NCBI RefSeq assembly: GCF_008033445.1
Contig: NZ_VNKO01000002.1
Span: forward strand, 62,001-126,000
Reading direction: 5' to 3'
Length of the DNA stretch: 64,000 bases
Origin: Vulcaniibacterium gelatinicum
GTDB lineage: Bacteria > Pseudomonadota > Gammaproteobacteria > Xanthomonadales > Xanthomonadaceae
Below are positions 1 to 8,716 of this stretch, one piece after another. The notes below the pieces were generated by a model. That model had not been told where the DNA came from. It made no database searches and saw only the letters and a program-made list of their open reading frames with translations. Positions within the stretch are counted from its first letter, which is position 1. Each line of letters begins with the position of its first letter. The translations under genes and the position numbers were made by a program.

Positions 1-548
1 CGGTGCAGCGCGGCGAGCTGGCGCAGCTGCGTGCGGTCGAGGCGCTGGACCTGGCGCCGGCGCTGCACGGCGAGGCGGCGCTGGCCGGCTTCTATCTCAA
101 CGAACTGGTGCTGCGCCTGGCGCCGCGCGGGGAGCCGCAGCCGCAGCTGTATGCCGCCTACCGCGAGGCGCGCGCGCGGCTGGGCGGCGCGGACCTGGCC
201 TGGAGCCTGCGCCGGTTCGAACGCGACCTGCTCGAGGCGCTGGGATTCGGCCTGCCGCTGGACACCGATGGCGATGGCCGCCCGCTGGATCCGGCCGCAC
301 GTTACCTGCTCGATCCCGAACATGGCCCGCGCCGGCTGCTCAGCGAACGCGGCGGGCAGGCGCGCGAGGCCGCGGCCACCGGCCGCGCGCTGCTGGCGCT
401 GGCCGCCGACGTGCGCCCCGACGACGACGACCTGGCCGGGCTGCGCCGCGCGCTGCGGCCGGTGCTCGTGCACCACCTCGGCGGGCGTGGCTTGAAGTCG
501 TGGGAGCTGCTGGCCGGACTCGGCCGGCTGGTGCCGCGCTCAGGCTGA
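1..548 (+). CDS. recO: DNA repair protein RecO, C-terminal part
   Basis: RecO acts in the RecFOR pathway, loading RecA on SSB-coated single-stranded DNA. The reading frame is open from the first base of the window (first full codon at 3), so the N-terminal OB-fold lies outside. About 181 residues remain and match the helical C-terminal domain: a run '[12 protein letters not shown]', then '[14 protein letters not shown]', and a terminal helix with '[13 protein letters not shown]'. I see no zinc-binding cysteines in this part. The first GTG is probably internal, not the start. The stop overlaps by 9 bases the end of the convergent receiver-HPt gene. Confidence 0.85.
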   Translation, partial: VQRGELAQLRAVEALDLAPALHGEAALAGFYLNELVLRLAPRGEPQPQLYAAYREARARLGGADLAWSLRRFERDLLEALGFGLPLDTDGDGRPLDPAARYLLDPEHGPRRLLSERGGQAREAAATGRALLALAADVRPDDDDLAGLRRALRPVLVHHLGGRGLKSWELLAGLGRLVPRSG

Positions 549-1238
549 AGCCAGGACGCCGGCGACGGCGGCCTCGAAGTCGGCGCGCGCGGCCGGGCAC
601 TCCGGCGCGGCATCGAGCCGCTGCACCGCCGCCGCGAGCTGCGCCGCGCCGACGAAACCGCAACTGGCCTTGAGCCGGTGCAGTTCGGCGCGCGCCGCGG
701 CGGTGTCGCGGCGGTCGAGCGCGGCCAGGATCCCGTCGCGCTGCCGGCCCAGTTCCGCCCGCAACAGGGCCCGCAGCGTGGCCACATGGGCCAGGCGCCC
801 GTGCAACGCGCGCGCGGCGGCCGGATCGTCCCAGACCGGCAGACCGCCGACCGGATCGGCCGGCAAGGGCAGGTCCAGCGCCACCCGCACCGCGTCCTGC
901 AGCGCGCGCACCGGCAGGGGTTTGGGTAGCACGGCGGCGAAGCCTGCGCGGCGCAAGGCGGCATGGGCCGCAGGGTCGGGATCGGCGGTGTGGGCGAGGG
1001 CGGGCACGCCGGGCGCGTCGTGGTGCAACTCGGCGAGCAGCGTGGCGCCGTCGCCGTCGGGCAGGTTCGCATCCACCAGCCACAGGTCGAAGCGCGCGCT
1101 CCGCACGCAGGCGCGGGCGGCTGCGCCATCGCGGGCGAGGGTGACCTCGGCGGGGATCGCCTCGAGCGCGGAGGCGAGGAAGGTGCCGGTGGGCGGATCG
1201 TCCTCGACCAGCAGGATCCGGGGGATCGGGGGATTCAT
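540..1238 (-). CDS. orphan response regulator with receiver and HPt domains
   Basis: A two-domain phosphorelay protein of 232 residues. Residues 6-125 form a CheY-like receiver with acidic pair D13/D14, phospho-acceptor D56 in '[13 protein letters not shown]', T84 and K106. Residues 140-230 form an HPt four-helix domain with the phospho-histidine H187 in 'LHRLKAS'. Such a pair usually relays phosphate from a hybrid kinase to another regulator, but no kinase lies next to it. It has no DNA-binding or enzymatic output domain. The start ATG at 1238 is divergent from the YdbH-like gene at 1275, so the two share a 36-base promoter gap. Domain assignment is firm; partner and process are unknown. Confidence 0.8.
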   Translation of the reverse strand: MNPPIPRILLVEDDPPTGTFLASALEAIPAEVTLARDGAAARACVRSARFDLWLVDANLPDGDGATLLAELHHDAPGVPALAHTADPDPAAHAALRRAGFAAVLPKPLPVRALQDAVRVALDLPLPADPVGGLPVWDDPAAARALHGRLAHVATLRALLRAELGRQRDGILAALDRRDTAAARAELHRLKASCGFVGAAQLAAAVQRLDAAPECPAARADFEAAVAGVLASA

Positions 1239-1274
1239 CGAGACTTGCGCGCTCCCTCGCTATGCTCTTCCTGA

Positions 1275-3299
1275 ATGCGCGCAATCTTACCGCCGCTGGC
1301 CTTGCTCCTGCTCGTAGCGGCGGGGACGGCCGACGCGCGGACGCTGCGGGCAGCGATCGCCCGGGTGAGCACGCCGGTGGCCGTGCTGCAGGACGTGCGG
1401 ATCCGGCTCGAGTGGCCGGCCGATGCGGCGACGGGGCGGCTGGAAATCCGGGCGGCGCGGGCGGAGGCCCCCGACCTCGGTTACCGCTGGCGCGACCTGG
1501 CTTGGGCCTGCACGCTGGAACGCGACGGGAAGGACGGCTGGCGTTGCCGGGGACCGGTGCGTGCGGCCGGGAAGGGGCCCTTGCCGCTTTCGCTGGCGCT
1601 CGGCCCGGCGGCCACCGACGCCGTGCTCGGCGGCCCGCGCGGGGCGCGCCTGGTCGTGCACCGGGTCGCGGCCACGCCCGACCTCACCACGGTCGTGCTC
1701 ACCCGCATCCCCGCTGCCTGGGCCGAGGCGCTGGTGGCCGCGGCCTGGCCGGAGGCGCGGCTGGACGCGGGCACGCTCGACGGCCGCTTCGCCCTGCGCG
1801 CGCCCCCCGACCGTCCGCTGCGGCTCGACGGCCGGCTGCGGGTGCAAGGGCTGGGGTTCGACACGCCCGACGGGCGAATCGCGGGGCAGGGACTGGGCGG
1901 GGCATTCGACATCGGCTGGCGCCGGCACGGCCTGCGCGACCTGGTGCAGGTGGACGGCGCGCTCGAGGGAGGCGAATTCCTCGCCGGCAGCGCCTACGTG
2001 GCCTTGCCCGCGGCGCCCGTGCGCGTGTCACTCTCGGCCGAAGGCGATGCTGCCGGGCCCTGGCGGCTGCCGCGGCTGCTGTGGGACGACCCCGGCGTGC
2101 TGCGGGTCGAGGGCGGCGCCGTGCTCGATCCGGAGCGGCCGGGGCTCGAACTCGCCTTCCGCAGCGACGACGCCGCCCCGCTCGGCGCGCGCTACCTCTC
2201 CGGCTGGCTGGGCCTGGCCGGCCTGGACCAGCTGCGCATGCGCGGCGCGCTCGACGGCGCGTTGCGCGTGGCCGGGGGCGAAGTGCACGCGGCGTCGCTG
2301 CAGCTGCATGGCCTCGACCTCGACGACCCGCAGCAGCGCTTCCGTTTCGCCGGCCTCGACGGCGACGTGCGTTTCTCGGCCGGCGCACCGGTGACGAGCG
2401 TGCTGCGCTGGCGCGAAGGCGCGCTGTACGGCCTGGGGTTCGGCGCGGCCACGCTGCCGATGGCGAGCGCCGACGGCGAGCTGCGCCTGCGCGAGGCGGT
2501 GACCGTGCCCGCGTTCGGCGGCCGCCTGCGCGTGGACGGCATGCGCCTGCGGCCGCCCGCCGGGGAGCGCGGTTTCGAGGCGCGCTTCGGCCTGGCCCTC
2601 GACCGCCTCGACATCGGCCAGTTGGCCAGGGCGCTGGACTGGCCGGCGTTCCGCGGCGAGCTCAGCGGCCACATTCCCGATGCGCGCTATGCCGACAACC
2701 GCCTCGATTTCGACGGCGGCCTGGGCGTGGCGCTGTTCGGCGGCCAGGTCACGGTATCCGCGCTGGCGATGGAGCGCCCGTTCGGCGTGGCGCCGACATT
2801 GACCGCGGACATCGATTTCGAGGACGTGGACCTGCTCGCGCTCACCGAGGTGTTCGACTTCGGCAGCATCACCGGCCGCCTCGACGGCCGCATCCACGAC
2901 CTGCGCCTGGTGGACTGGAAGGCGACCGCGTTCGACGCCCGCCTGCGCACCGATCCGCATCCGGGCGTGCGCCAGCGCATCAGCCAGCGTGCGGTGCAGA
3001 ACATCTCCAGCGTCGGCGACGGCAGCCTGCTCACCGGGCTGCAGTCGCGGTTGATCGGCCTGTTCGACGATTTCGGTTACCGTGCGATCGGCATCTCGTG
3101 CCGGCTGGCGAACGAGGTCTGCGTGATGGACGGCCTGCCCGATGCGGAGGGTTCAGACTCCGGCGGCTTTACTATCGTCGCCGGTGCCGGCCTGCCGCGC
3201 CTGACCGTGATCGGACACAACCGGCGCGTGGACTGGCCGACACTGGTGGAGCGGCTGGCGGCGGTGGCCCGCGGCGAGGTCCGTGCCGAATTCGAATGA
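1275..3299 (+). CDS. YdbH-like AsmA-family envelope protein
   Basis: A 674-residue protein with an N-terminal signal or anchor ('LPPLALLLLVAAGTADA') followed by long beta-rich, repetitive sequence typical of AsmA-like bridge proteins. The C-terminal third (about 520-674, with 'FDFGSITGRLDGRI' and 'VRQRISQRAVQNISS') resembles the YdbH C-terminus. In E. coli YdbH spans the periplasm with YnbE and YdbL and helps move phospholipids to the outer membrane. Here the next gene, 22 bases on, encodes a DUF1318 (YdbL-like) lipoprotein, which supports the call. E. coli YdbH is longer, about 880 residues. A TATGCT at 1261-1266 sits 8 bases before the ATG, so the mRNA may be nearly leaderless. The family is inferred from context and fold pattern. 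Confidence 0.6.
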   Translation: MRAILPPLALLLLVAAGTADARTLRAAIARVSTPVAVLQDVRIRLEWPADAATGRLEIRAARAEAPDLGYRWRDLAWACTLERDGKDGWRCRGPVRAAGKGPLPLSLALGPAATDAVLGGPRGARLVVHRVAATPDLTTVVLTRIPAAWAEALVAAAWPEARLDAGTLDGRFALRAPPDRPLRLDGRLRVQGLGFDTPDGRIAGQGLGGAFDIGWRRHGLRDLVQVDGALEGGEFLAGSAYVALPAAPVRVSLSAEGDAAGPWRLPRLLWDDPGVLRVEGGAVLDPERPGLELAFRSDDAAPLGARYLSGWLGLAGLDQLRMRGALDGALRVAGGEVHAASLQLHGLDLDDPQQRFRFAGLDGDVRFSAGAPVTSVLRWREGALYGLGFGAATLPMASADGELRLREAVTVPAFGGRLRVDGMRLRPPAGERGFEARFGLALDRLDIGQLARALDWPAFRGELSGHIPDARYADNRLDFDGGLGVALFGGQVTVSALAMERPFGVAPTLTADIDFEDVDLLALTEVFDFGSITGRLDGRIHDLRLVDWKATAFDARLRTDPHPGVRQRISQRAVQNISSVGDGSLLTGLQSRLIGLFDDFGYRAIGISCRLANEVCVMDGLPDAEGSDSGGFTIVAGAGLPRLTVIGHNRRVDWPTLVERLAAVARGEVRAEFE

Positions 3300-3321
3300 T
3301 CACCCGCACAGGAGAAGCAGG

Positions 3322-3936
3322 ATGAAACGCTGGTTGGGACTGCCGATCGCGACGCTGGCGCTGACCGCCTGCGTCACCATCAACGTGTATTTCCCCGCGG
3401 CCGAGGCCCGCGAGGCGGCGCGCGAGTTCGTCGAGAAGGTGATCGGGGAGGACGCCGCGCCGGCGCCGCAGCCCGATCCGAAACAGGACGAAGGCGGCGG
3501 TGGCGCCGGCGGCATGGCTGCGCTGCTGCCGCGGCTGGATCCGTGGAGCCTGCTCGGCATCGGCGCCGCGCATGCGCAGACGCCCGACATCACGCTCAAG
3601 ACCCCGACCATCCAGGCGATCCAGGCGCGCATGGCGGCGCGCTTCGACGCGACCCTGCGCGCGGGCTTCGACAGCGGCGCGCTCGGCTTCGGCAACGACG
3701 GCCTGGTCGTGGTCCGCGACGCCAGCCTGCTGCCGCTCAAGGAGCGGGTGGCGATGCAGCAGGCGGTGGCCGACGACAACCGCGACCGCAAGGCGGTGTA
3801 CGCCGAGATCGCGGTCGCCAACGGGCATCCGGAGTGGGAAGGCCGGATCCGCGAGGTGTTCGCGCGGCAGTGGATCGAGAGCGCGCGCCCGGGCTGGTGG
3901 TACCAGGACGCCTCGGGCGCGTGGAAGCAGAAGTGA
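3322..3936 (+). CDS. DUF1318 (YdbL-like) lipoprotein with YnbE-like N-terminus
   Basis: A 204-residue predicted lipoprotein. The signal peptide ends in a lipobox 'LALTAC', directly followed by 'VTINVYFPAAEAREAA'. A Gly-rich, low-complexity linker (about 50-70) and a hydrophobic stretch near 'HAQ' lead to a DUF1318 domain from about 90 to the end ('PTIQAIQARMAARF', 'EWEGRIREVFARQW'). I chose ATG 3322 because an AGGAGA stands 10 bases upstream; an in-frame GTG at 3283 would overlap the previous gene and bury the signal peptide. In E. coli lipoprotein YnbE and periplasmic YdbL are separate; here lipid anchor and DUF1318 domain are one protein and no separate ynbE fits in the gap. Confidence 0.7.
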   Translation: MKRWLGLPIATLALTACVTINVYFPAAEAREAAREFVEKVIGEDAAPAPQPDPKQDEGGGGAGGMAALLPRLDPWSLLGIGAAHAQTPDITLKTPTIQAIQARMAARFDATLRAGFDSGALGFGNDGLVVVRDASLLPLKERVAMQQAVADDNRDRKAVYAEIAVANGHPEWEGRIREVFARQWIESARPGWWYQDASGAWKQK

Positions 3937-3973
3937 GCGTGCGGCCGGCCATGCGCCGGCCGCCGCGCGGCAA

Positions 3974-4005
3974 CGACGGCCCGCATCCGCGGGCCGTCGC
4001 GTCTT
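3974..4005 (+). terminator. rho-independent terminator after the YdbL-like gene
   Basis: A perfect 11-bp GC-rich stem (3974-3984 with 3989-3999), a four-base ATCC loop and then CGTCTT. The T-run is short. It stands between the lipoprotein stop at 3936 and rlmD at 4052, so it most likely ends the YdbH/YdbL transcript. Confidence 0.6.
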
Positions 4006-4051
4006 GCGGGCATTTGCGACAATAGCCGGCTCCCCGCCGCCGGTCCGCACC

Positions 4052-5389
4052 GTGGCCCGTTCCGACCCGACCCCGATCCCCCTCGACATCCTCGACCTGT
4101 CCCACGACGGCCGCGGCGTGGCGCGCTGGCCCGCGGGCCATGCCCACGCCGGCAAGACCGTGTTCGTCGCCGGCGCGCTGCCGGGCGAACGCGTGCTGGC
4201 GCGGCAGACCGCGCGTTCGCGCAGCTTCGACGAGGCCGCCACGGTCGAGGTGCTGCAGGCCTCGCCCGACCGCGTGCCGCCGCGCTGCCCGCATTTCGGC
4301 ACCTGCGGCGGCTGCGCGCTGCAGCATCTGGCGGAGGACCGGCAGATCCACGCCAAGCAGCGCGTGCTGCTGGAGAACCTGGAGCGCATCGGCAAGGTCG
4401 TCCCGGGCGAGGTGCTGCCGCCGCTCACCGACGCCGCCTGGGGCTACCGCCGCAAGGGCCGCTTCTCGGTGCGGCGGGTGGAGAAGAAGGACCGGACCGT
4501 GGTCGGCTTCCGCGAGCAGGATCCGCGTTTCGTCGCCGACCTGTCCGAATGCCACACCGTGATCCCGCGGATCGGCACGAGGATCGCCGCGCTGGCGGCG
4601 CTGATCGACGGGCTGAAGGCGCGGCGCGAGATCCCGCAGGTGGAATTCATCGCCGGCGACGACACCGTGGCGCTGGTGTTCCGGCACCTGGCGCCGCTGG
4701 ACGAAGCCGACCGCGCGGCGCTGGTCGCCTTCGCCCGCGAGCACGACTTCGCCGTGTTCCTGCAGCCGGGCGGGGTGGATTCGGTGCACCCGTTGTGGCC
4801 ACAGGATCCGCAGCTCGCCTTCACCCTGCCGGAGTGGAACGTGGTGCTGCACTTCCGCCCGCTGGACTTCATCCAGGTCAACCGCGGCCTGAACGAGAAG
4901 ATGATCGCGCGCGCGCTGGCGCTGCTCGAACCGCAGGCCGACGAGCGCGTGCTCGACCTGTTCTGCGGCCTGGGCAACTTCACCCTGCCGCTGGCGCGGC
5001 TGGCGCGCGAGGTGGTGGGCGTGGAGGGCGACGCCGGCCTGGTGCGGCGCGCGCGCGAGAACGCCGCGCACAACGCGCTCGGCAACGTCGAGTTCCATGC
5101 CGCGGACCTGGCCCAGGACCTCGGCGGCCATCCGTGGATGCGCGGCGGCTTCGACCGCCTGCTGCTCGATCCGCCGCGCTCCGGCGCCGACGGGGTGCTC
5201 CGGCAGCTGTCGCTGAAGGGGCTGAAGCGGATCGTGTACGTGAGTTGCCATCCGGGATCGCTGGCGCGCGACGCCGGGTTCCTGGTCCACGAGCGCGGCT
5301 GGACATTGCGCGCGGCGGGGGTGATGGACATGTTCCCGCACACCGCGCACGTGGAGTCCATCGCCTTGTTCGAGCCCGGCCGCGGCTGA
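4052..5389 (+). CDS. rlmD: 23S rRNA (uracil-1939-C5)-methyltransferase RlmD
   Basis: Methylates U1939 of 23S rRNA using SAM. The 445-residue protein has an N-terminal TRAM domain (about 8-65), an iron-sulfur site with C79, C85 and C88 ('CPHFGTCGGC') and a fourth cysteine near 167 ('SECHTV'), and a Rossmann methyltransferase fold with 'LDLFCGLGNFTLPLAR' and 'LLDPPRSG'. The catalytic cysteine is in 'YVSCHPGS' near 398. Length equals the family. The open frame runs far upstream, overlapping the lipoprotein gene, but homologs begin near 'SDPTPIPLDILDLSHDGRG', so I take GTG 4052. A terminator separates it from the gene before, so it is probably transcribed alone. Confidence 0.92.
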   Translation: MARSDPTPIPLDILDLSHDGRGVARWPAGHAHAGKTVFVAGALPGERVLARQTARSRSFDEAATVEVLQASPDRVPPRCPHFGTCGGCALQHLAEDRQIHAKQRVLLENLERIGKVVPGEVLPPLTDAAWGYRRKGRFSVRRVEKKDRTVVGFREQDPRFVADLSECHTVIPRIGTRIAALAALIDGLKARREIPQVEFIAGDDTVALVFRHLAPLDEADRAALVAFAREHDFAVFLQPGGVDSVHPLWPQDPQLAFTLPEWNVVLHFRPLDFIQVNRGLNEKMIARALALLEPQADERVLDLFCGLGNFTLPLARLAREVVGVEGDAGLVRRARENAAHNALGNVEFHAADLAQDLGGHPWMRGGFDRLLLDPPRSGADGVLRQLSLKGLKRIVYVSCHPGSLARDAGFLVHERGWTLRAAGVMDMFPHTAHVESIALFEPGRG

Positions 5390-5459
5390 GCCCGGCCGCG
5401 ACCGCCTCGCGACGCGCCCGAGCGCGCGTGGACATCCGGACACGAGGAGCCTTGCCGCC

Positions 5460-5981
5460 ATGCCCATCGAGATCGAACGCAAGTTCCTGGTCGCTGCCGA
5501 AGGCTGGCGCGAGGCCGCGCACGAGGTCGAGGAGATGGCGCAGGGCTACCTCAACGACCTGGCCGCGGTGGACAGCGGCGCCATGCGCGCCTCGGTCCGG
5601 GTGCGCATCGCCGGCGGCGCGGCCTTCCTCAACATCAAGTCGCGCGAGCTGGGGCATACCCGGCAGGAGTTCGACTACCCGATCCCGGTCGAGGATGCGC
5701 GCGCGCTGCTGGCGCTGTGCGTGGGCGGCGTGGTGCGCAAGCGGCGGCACCAGGTGCGCCATGCCGGCCGGCTGTGGGAGGTGGACGAGTTCCTCGACGA
5801 CAACGCCGGGCTGGTGGTGGCCGAAATCGAGCTGGAACGGGCCGACGCGCCGTTCGCCCGCCCGGCCTGGCTCGGGCGCGAGGTGACCGAGGTCCCGCGC
5901 TACTACAATCTGGCCCTGGCCTCGCGCCCGTACTCGCAATGGAGCGGGGCCGAGCGCGCCGCCTCGGACCTGACGGAGTGA
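5460..5981 (+). CDS. CYTH domain protein (inorganic triphosphatase family)
   Basis: A 173-residue single-domain protein with the CYTH signature ExExK at E4, E6 and K8 ('IEIERKFLV'). Further charged strands with 'VRVRIAG', 'EFDYPIP' and 'VDEFLDDNAGLVVAEIELE' supply the acidic and basic lining of the triphosphate tunnel. Family members hydrolyse inorganic triphosphate; some are class IV adenylate cyclases or thiamine triphosphatases. Without the C-terminal CHAD domain this is the short form, for which triphosphatase activity is the usual assumption. A GAGG-like ribosome site (GGAGC at 5445-5449) precedes the ATG. nagZ starts 7 bases after the stop, so it probably leads the nagZ-hpt-mtnP operon. 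Confidence 0.8.
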   Translation: MPIEIERKFLVAAEGWREAAHEVEEMAQGYLNDLAAVDSGAMRASVRVRIAGGAAFLNIKSRELGHTRQEFDYPIPVEDARALLALCVGGVVRKRRHQVRHAGRLWEVDEFLDDNAGLVVAEIELERADAPFARPAWLGREVTEVPRYYNLALASRPYSQWSGAERAASDLTE

Positions 5982-5988
5982 ATGTCCC

Positions 5989-6987
5989 ATGCTCGTGATC
6001 GGCGTCGCCGGCACCGAACTCACCGCGCAGGAGCGCGACTGGCTGCGGCATCCGGCCTGCGGCGGCGTGATCCTGTTCTCCCGCAACTTCGCCTCGAAGA
6101 TGCAGGTGGCGGAACTGGCGCAGGCGATCCGCGAGGCCGCGGGCCGTCCGCAACTGCTCTGCGTGGACCAGGAAGGCGGGCGCGTGCAGCGCTTCCGCGA
6201 GGGCTACAGCGCGCTGCCGCCGCTGGAGGGCTTCGGCCGCCTGTACGCGCGCGACCGCGAGGCCGCGCTGCGCCTGGCCGAGGAGCACGCCTGGCTGATG
6301 GCGAGCGAGGTCCGCGCCACCGGCGTGGACCTGAGCTTCGCGCCGGTGGTGGACCTGGGCCGCGGCAACCGCGCGATCGGCGACCGCGCCTTCTCCGACG
6401 ATCCGCGCATCGTCGCCGACTTCGCCCGCGCCTACGTGCGCGGCATGCACGCCGCCGGCATGGCGGCCACGCTCAAGCACTTCCCCGGCCACGGTTCGGT
6501 GCCGGAGGACACCCACCACGAGGACGCGGTGGACGACCGGCCGCTGGAGGCGATCCGCGCCCAGGACCTGGTGCCCTTCGCCGCCGGCATCGAGGCCGGC
6601 GCGGACGCGGTGATGATGGCGCACGTGGTCTACCCGCAGGTCGCGCCCGAACCCGCCGGCTATTCGCGGCGCTGGATCGGCGGGATCCTGCGCGGCGAGC
6701 TCGGCTTCCGCGGCGTGGTGTTCTCCGACGACATCGGCATGGCCGCGGCGTTTTCCGCCGGCGGGGTCGCCGCGCGCATCCACGCGCACCTGGACGCCGG
6801 CTGCGACGTGGTGCTGGTGTGCCATCCGCAGCTGGTCGAGGAATCGCTGGCGGCGATGGCGGGGCGCGCGCTGCAGCCCGATGTCCTCTCCGGCCTGATC
6901 GGCCGCAGTGCGATCGATTGGGAGCGGCTGATCGCGGACGCGCGCCACGGCGCGGCGCGCGGCCGGCTCGAGGGAGGACTGGCATGA
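5989..6987 (+). CDS. nagZ: beta-N-acetylhexosaminidase NagZ
   Basis: Cytoplasmic glycoside hydrolase family 3 enzyme that removes GlcNAc from GlcNAc-anhydroMurNAc-peptides in peptidoglycan recycling. The 332-residue protein has 'VDQEGGRVQRFR', the signature 'KHFPGHGSVPEDTHHE' (from about 163), whose Asp-Thr-His supplies the catalytic acid/base dyad of the family, and the nucleophile D247 in 'VFSDDIGM'. It has no signal peptide and has the short single-domain length typical of proteobacterial NagZ. The stop overlaps the ATG of the phosphoribosyltransferase gene (ATGA), so the two are translationally coupled. The nagZ plus methylthioinosine phosphorylase order is as I recall it from Pseudomonas. 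Confidence 0.93.
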   Translation: MLVIGVAGTELTAQERDWLRHPACGGVILFSRNFASKMQVAELAQAIREAAGRPQLLCVDQEGGRVQRFREGYSALPPLEGFGRLYARDREAALRLAEEHAWLMASEVRATGVDLSFAPVVDLGRGNRAIGDRAFSDDPRIVADFARAYVRGMHAAGMAATLKHFPGHGSVPEDTHHEDAVDDRPLEAIRAQDLVPFAAGIEAGADAVMMAHVVYPQVAPEPAGYSRRWIGGILRGELGFRGVVFSDDIGMAAAFSAGGVAARIHAHLDAGCDVVLVCHPQLVEESLAAMAGRALQPDVLSGLIGRSAIDWERLIADARHGAARGRLEGGLA

Positions 6988-7532
6988 GCGACCTCGCCCG
7001 CGCGCTCGCCCACGCCGAGCTGGTCCACGACCGCACCGCGATCATGCAGGCGATCGCGCGCATGGCCGACACGATCCGCAACGACTACGCCGGCAGCCGG
7101 CCGGTGTACCTGACCATCATGCATGGCGGCATGCTGTTCGCCGGCCAGCTCGCGCTGGAACTCGGCGCGCGCGGGCTCGACCTCGAGTTCGACTACCTGC
7201 ACGCGACCCGCTACCGCGGCGACACCTCCGGCGGCGCGCTGCTGTGGAAGCACCGGCCCGCCACCCCGCTGCGCGGCCGCCGCGTGCTGATCACCGACGA
7301 CATCCTCGACGAGGGCCACACCCTGGCCGCGGTGCGCGACTGGTGCCGCAGCGAGGGTGCGGCCGAGGTGCGCATCGCCACGCTCGTGGTCAAGCGCCAC
7401 GAGCGCTGCGTGCCGGGGCTGCATGCGGACTACGTGGGCCTGGAAGTCCCCGACCGCTACGTGTTCGGCTTCGGCATGGACTACCACGAGCAGGGCCGCA
7501 ACCTGCCGCAGATCTACGCACTGAAGGAATGA
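6984..7532 (+). CDS. hpt: hypoxanthine-guanine phosphoribosyltransferase
   Basis: Purine salvage enzyme converting hypoxanthine or guanine with PRPP to IMP or GMP. The 182-residue protein carries the PRPP-binding signature 'RRVLITDDILDEGHTLAAV' at about 94-112, the 'YLTIMHGGMLFAG' strand-loop and a C-terminal 'VPDRYVFGFGMDY' loop that contacts the base in this family. The ATG overlaps the nagZ stop by four bases and mtnP follows 7 bases after its own stop. In that setting it would recycle the hypoxanthine released by methylthioinosine phosphorylase, so the order makes metabolic sense. The symbol is by family; substrate preference cannot be read from sequence. Confidence 0.85.
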   Translation: MSDLARALAHAELVHDRTAIMQAIARMADTIRNDYAGSRPVYLTIMHGGMLFAGQLALELGARGLDLEFDYLHATRYRGDTSGGALLWKHRPATPLRGRRVLITDDILDEGHTLAAVRDWCRSEGAAEVRIATLVVKRHERCVPGLHADYVGLEVPDRYVFGFGMDYHEQGRNLPQIYALKE

Positions 7533-7539
7533 GCCGCGC

Positions 7540-8301
7540 ATGAGCGACCTTGCGCTGGCGATCGTCGGCGGCACGGGCGTGTACCGGCTGGCCGCGCTCG
7601 AGGATGTGGAGAGCTTCTTCCCCGAAACGCGCTTCGGCCTGCCTTCGGGGCCGGTGCGCATCGGTACCCTGGCCGGGCACCGCGTCGCCTTCCTCGCCCG
7701 CCACGGCGAGGGCCACGGCGTGCCGCCGCACCGCATCAACTACCGCGCCAACCTCGCCGCGCTGCAGCTGGCGGGCGCCTCGCGCGTGCTGGCGCTCAAC
7801 ACCGTCGGCGGGATCACCCCGCGCTACGCGCCGGGCGCGCTCGGCTGCCCGGACCAGCTGATTGATTACACCTGGGGGCGGATCTCGACCATCTGCGAGG
7901 AACCGGGCAGCGAGGTGCTGCACGTGGACTTCGGCGACCCGTACACGCCGTCGCTGCGGCGCAGCATCCTTGCCGCGGCGCAGCATGCCGGGATCGAGGT
8001 GGTGGACGGCGGCTGCTACGGCGCCACCCAGGGGCCGCGGCTGGAAACCAAGGCCGAGATCGCGCGCCTGCGCCGCGACGGGTGCGACCTGGTGGGCATG
8101 ACCGGCATGCCGGAGGCGGCCCTGGCGCGCGAACTGGGACTGGACTACGCCTGCCTGGCCATCGTCGCCAACTGGGCCGCCGGCGCCGGCCCCGATCCGG
8201 ACGAGAAGATCACCCTGGAAGCGGTGCTGGCCACGGTCGAGGCCGCCAGCGCCCGCCTGCCGGCCCTGCTCCAGGCGCTGCTGGCCCTGCCGGCGGAGTG
8301 A
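7540..8301 (+). CDS. mtnP: S-methyl-5'-thioinosine phosphorylase (MTIP/MTAP family)
   Basis: A 253-residue purine nucleoside phosphorylase. It shows the phosphate-binding 'GGTGVY' near the N-terminus, '[19 protein letters not shown]' at about 53-71, 'LNTVGGI' and the ribose/base loop '[17 protein letters not shown]' near 188. This small MTAP-like type next to nagZ matches the Pseudomonas enzyme that cleaves methylthioinosine (made by deaminating methylthioadenosine) to hypoxanthine and methylthioribose-1-phosphate. The preceding gene would salvage the hypoxanthine. Classical methylthioadenosine phosphorylase remains the alternative. It is the last gene of the nagZ operon. Confidence 0.82.
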   Translation: MSDLALAIVGGTGVYRLAALEDVESFFPETRFGLPSGPVRIGTLAGHRVAFLARHGEGHGVPPHRINYRANLAALQLAGASRVLALNTVGGITPRYAPGALGCPDQLIDYTWGRISTICEEPGSEVLHVDFGDPYTPSLRRSILAAAQHAGIEVVDGGCYGATQGPRLETKAEIARLRRDGCDLVGMTGMPEAALARELGLDYACLAIVANWAAGAGPDPDEKITLEAVLATVEAASARLPALLQALLALPAE

Positions 8302-8330
8302 TTGTCAGCGCCGGCGGCCCTTTGCATACT
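8302..8330 (+). promoter_or_regulatory. sigma-70-like promoter of the cold shock gene
   Basis: TTGTCA at 8302-8307, a 17-base spacer and CATACT at 8325-8330, starting one base after the mtnP stop. Predicted transcription would begin near 8337, leaving a leader of about 63 bases before the ATG at 8400. Long leaders are common in cold shock genes, where they act as temperature-sensitive RNA structures. Confidence 0.5.
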
Positions 8331-8399
8331 CGGCCCGTGCGCCGAGGCGGCCCACGCGCCGGTGCACGCACACCGCATCCAGATGAGGTCACACAGGCT

Positions 8400-8606
8400 A
8401 TGCAGTACGGCACAGTGAAGTGGTTCAACGACGCCAAGGGATATGGCTTTATCGCCCCCGAGGACGGCAGCGCGGACGTGTTCGTGCATTACTCGGCGAT
8501 CAACGCCAAGGGGTTCCGCAGCCTGCAGGAAGGCCAGCGCGTCAGCTACGAGGTGGTGCAGGGCCCCAAGGGCGCCCAGGCCGCAGGCGTGACGCCGGCC
8601 GCCTGA
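8400..8606 (+). CDS. CspA-family cold shock protein
   Basis: A 68-residue single cold shock domain that binds single-stranded RNA and DNA and melts RNA structure. RNP1 ('[11 protein letters not shown]', 13-23) and RNP2 ('VFVHYSAI', 27-34) are both present, with the usual aromatic residues. The start is fixed by the family: [16 protein letters not shown]. Only a weak GAGG stands about 14 bases upstream of the ATG. It is monocistronic, between a promoter in the mtnP tail and a strong terminator. Confidence 0.93.
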   Translation: MQYGTVKWFNDAKGYGFIAPEDGSADVFVHYSAINAKGFRSLQEGQRVSYEVVQGPKGAQAAGVTPAA

Positions 8607-8651
8607 ACCGTCGCTCGAACCCGTTTCCCGATTTCGGAATCCAGGATTCCC

Positions 8652-8677
8652 AAGCCCCGCTTCGGCGGGGCTTTTTT
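8652..8677 (+). terminator. rho-independent terminator after csp
   Basis: A perfect 9-bp stem AAGCCCCGC / GCGGGGCTT around a UUCG tetraloop (8661-8664), followed by a T-run to about 8677. This is the clearest intrinsic terminator in the window. Confidence 0.9.
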
Positions 8678-8716
8678 CGTCGTACAGTCGGCGCGGGCCT
8701 TGCGGGAGCGTACGCC

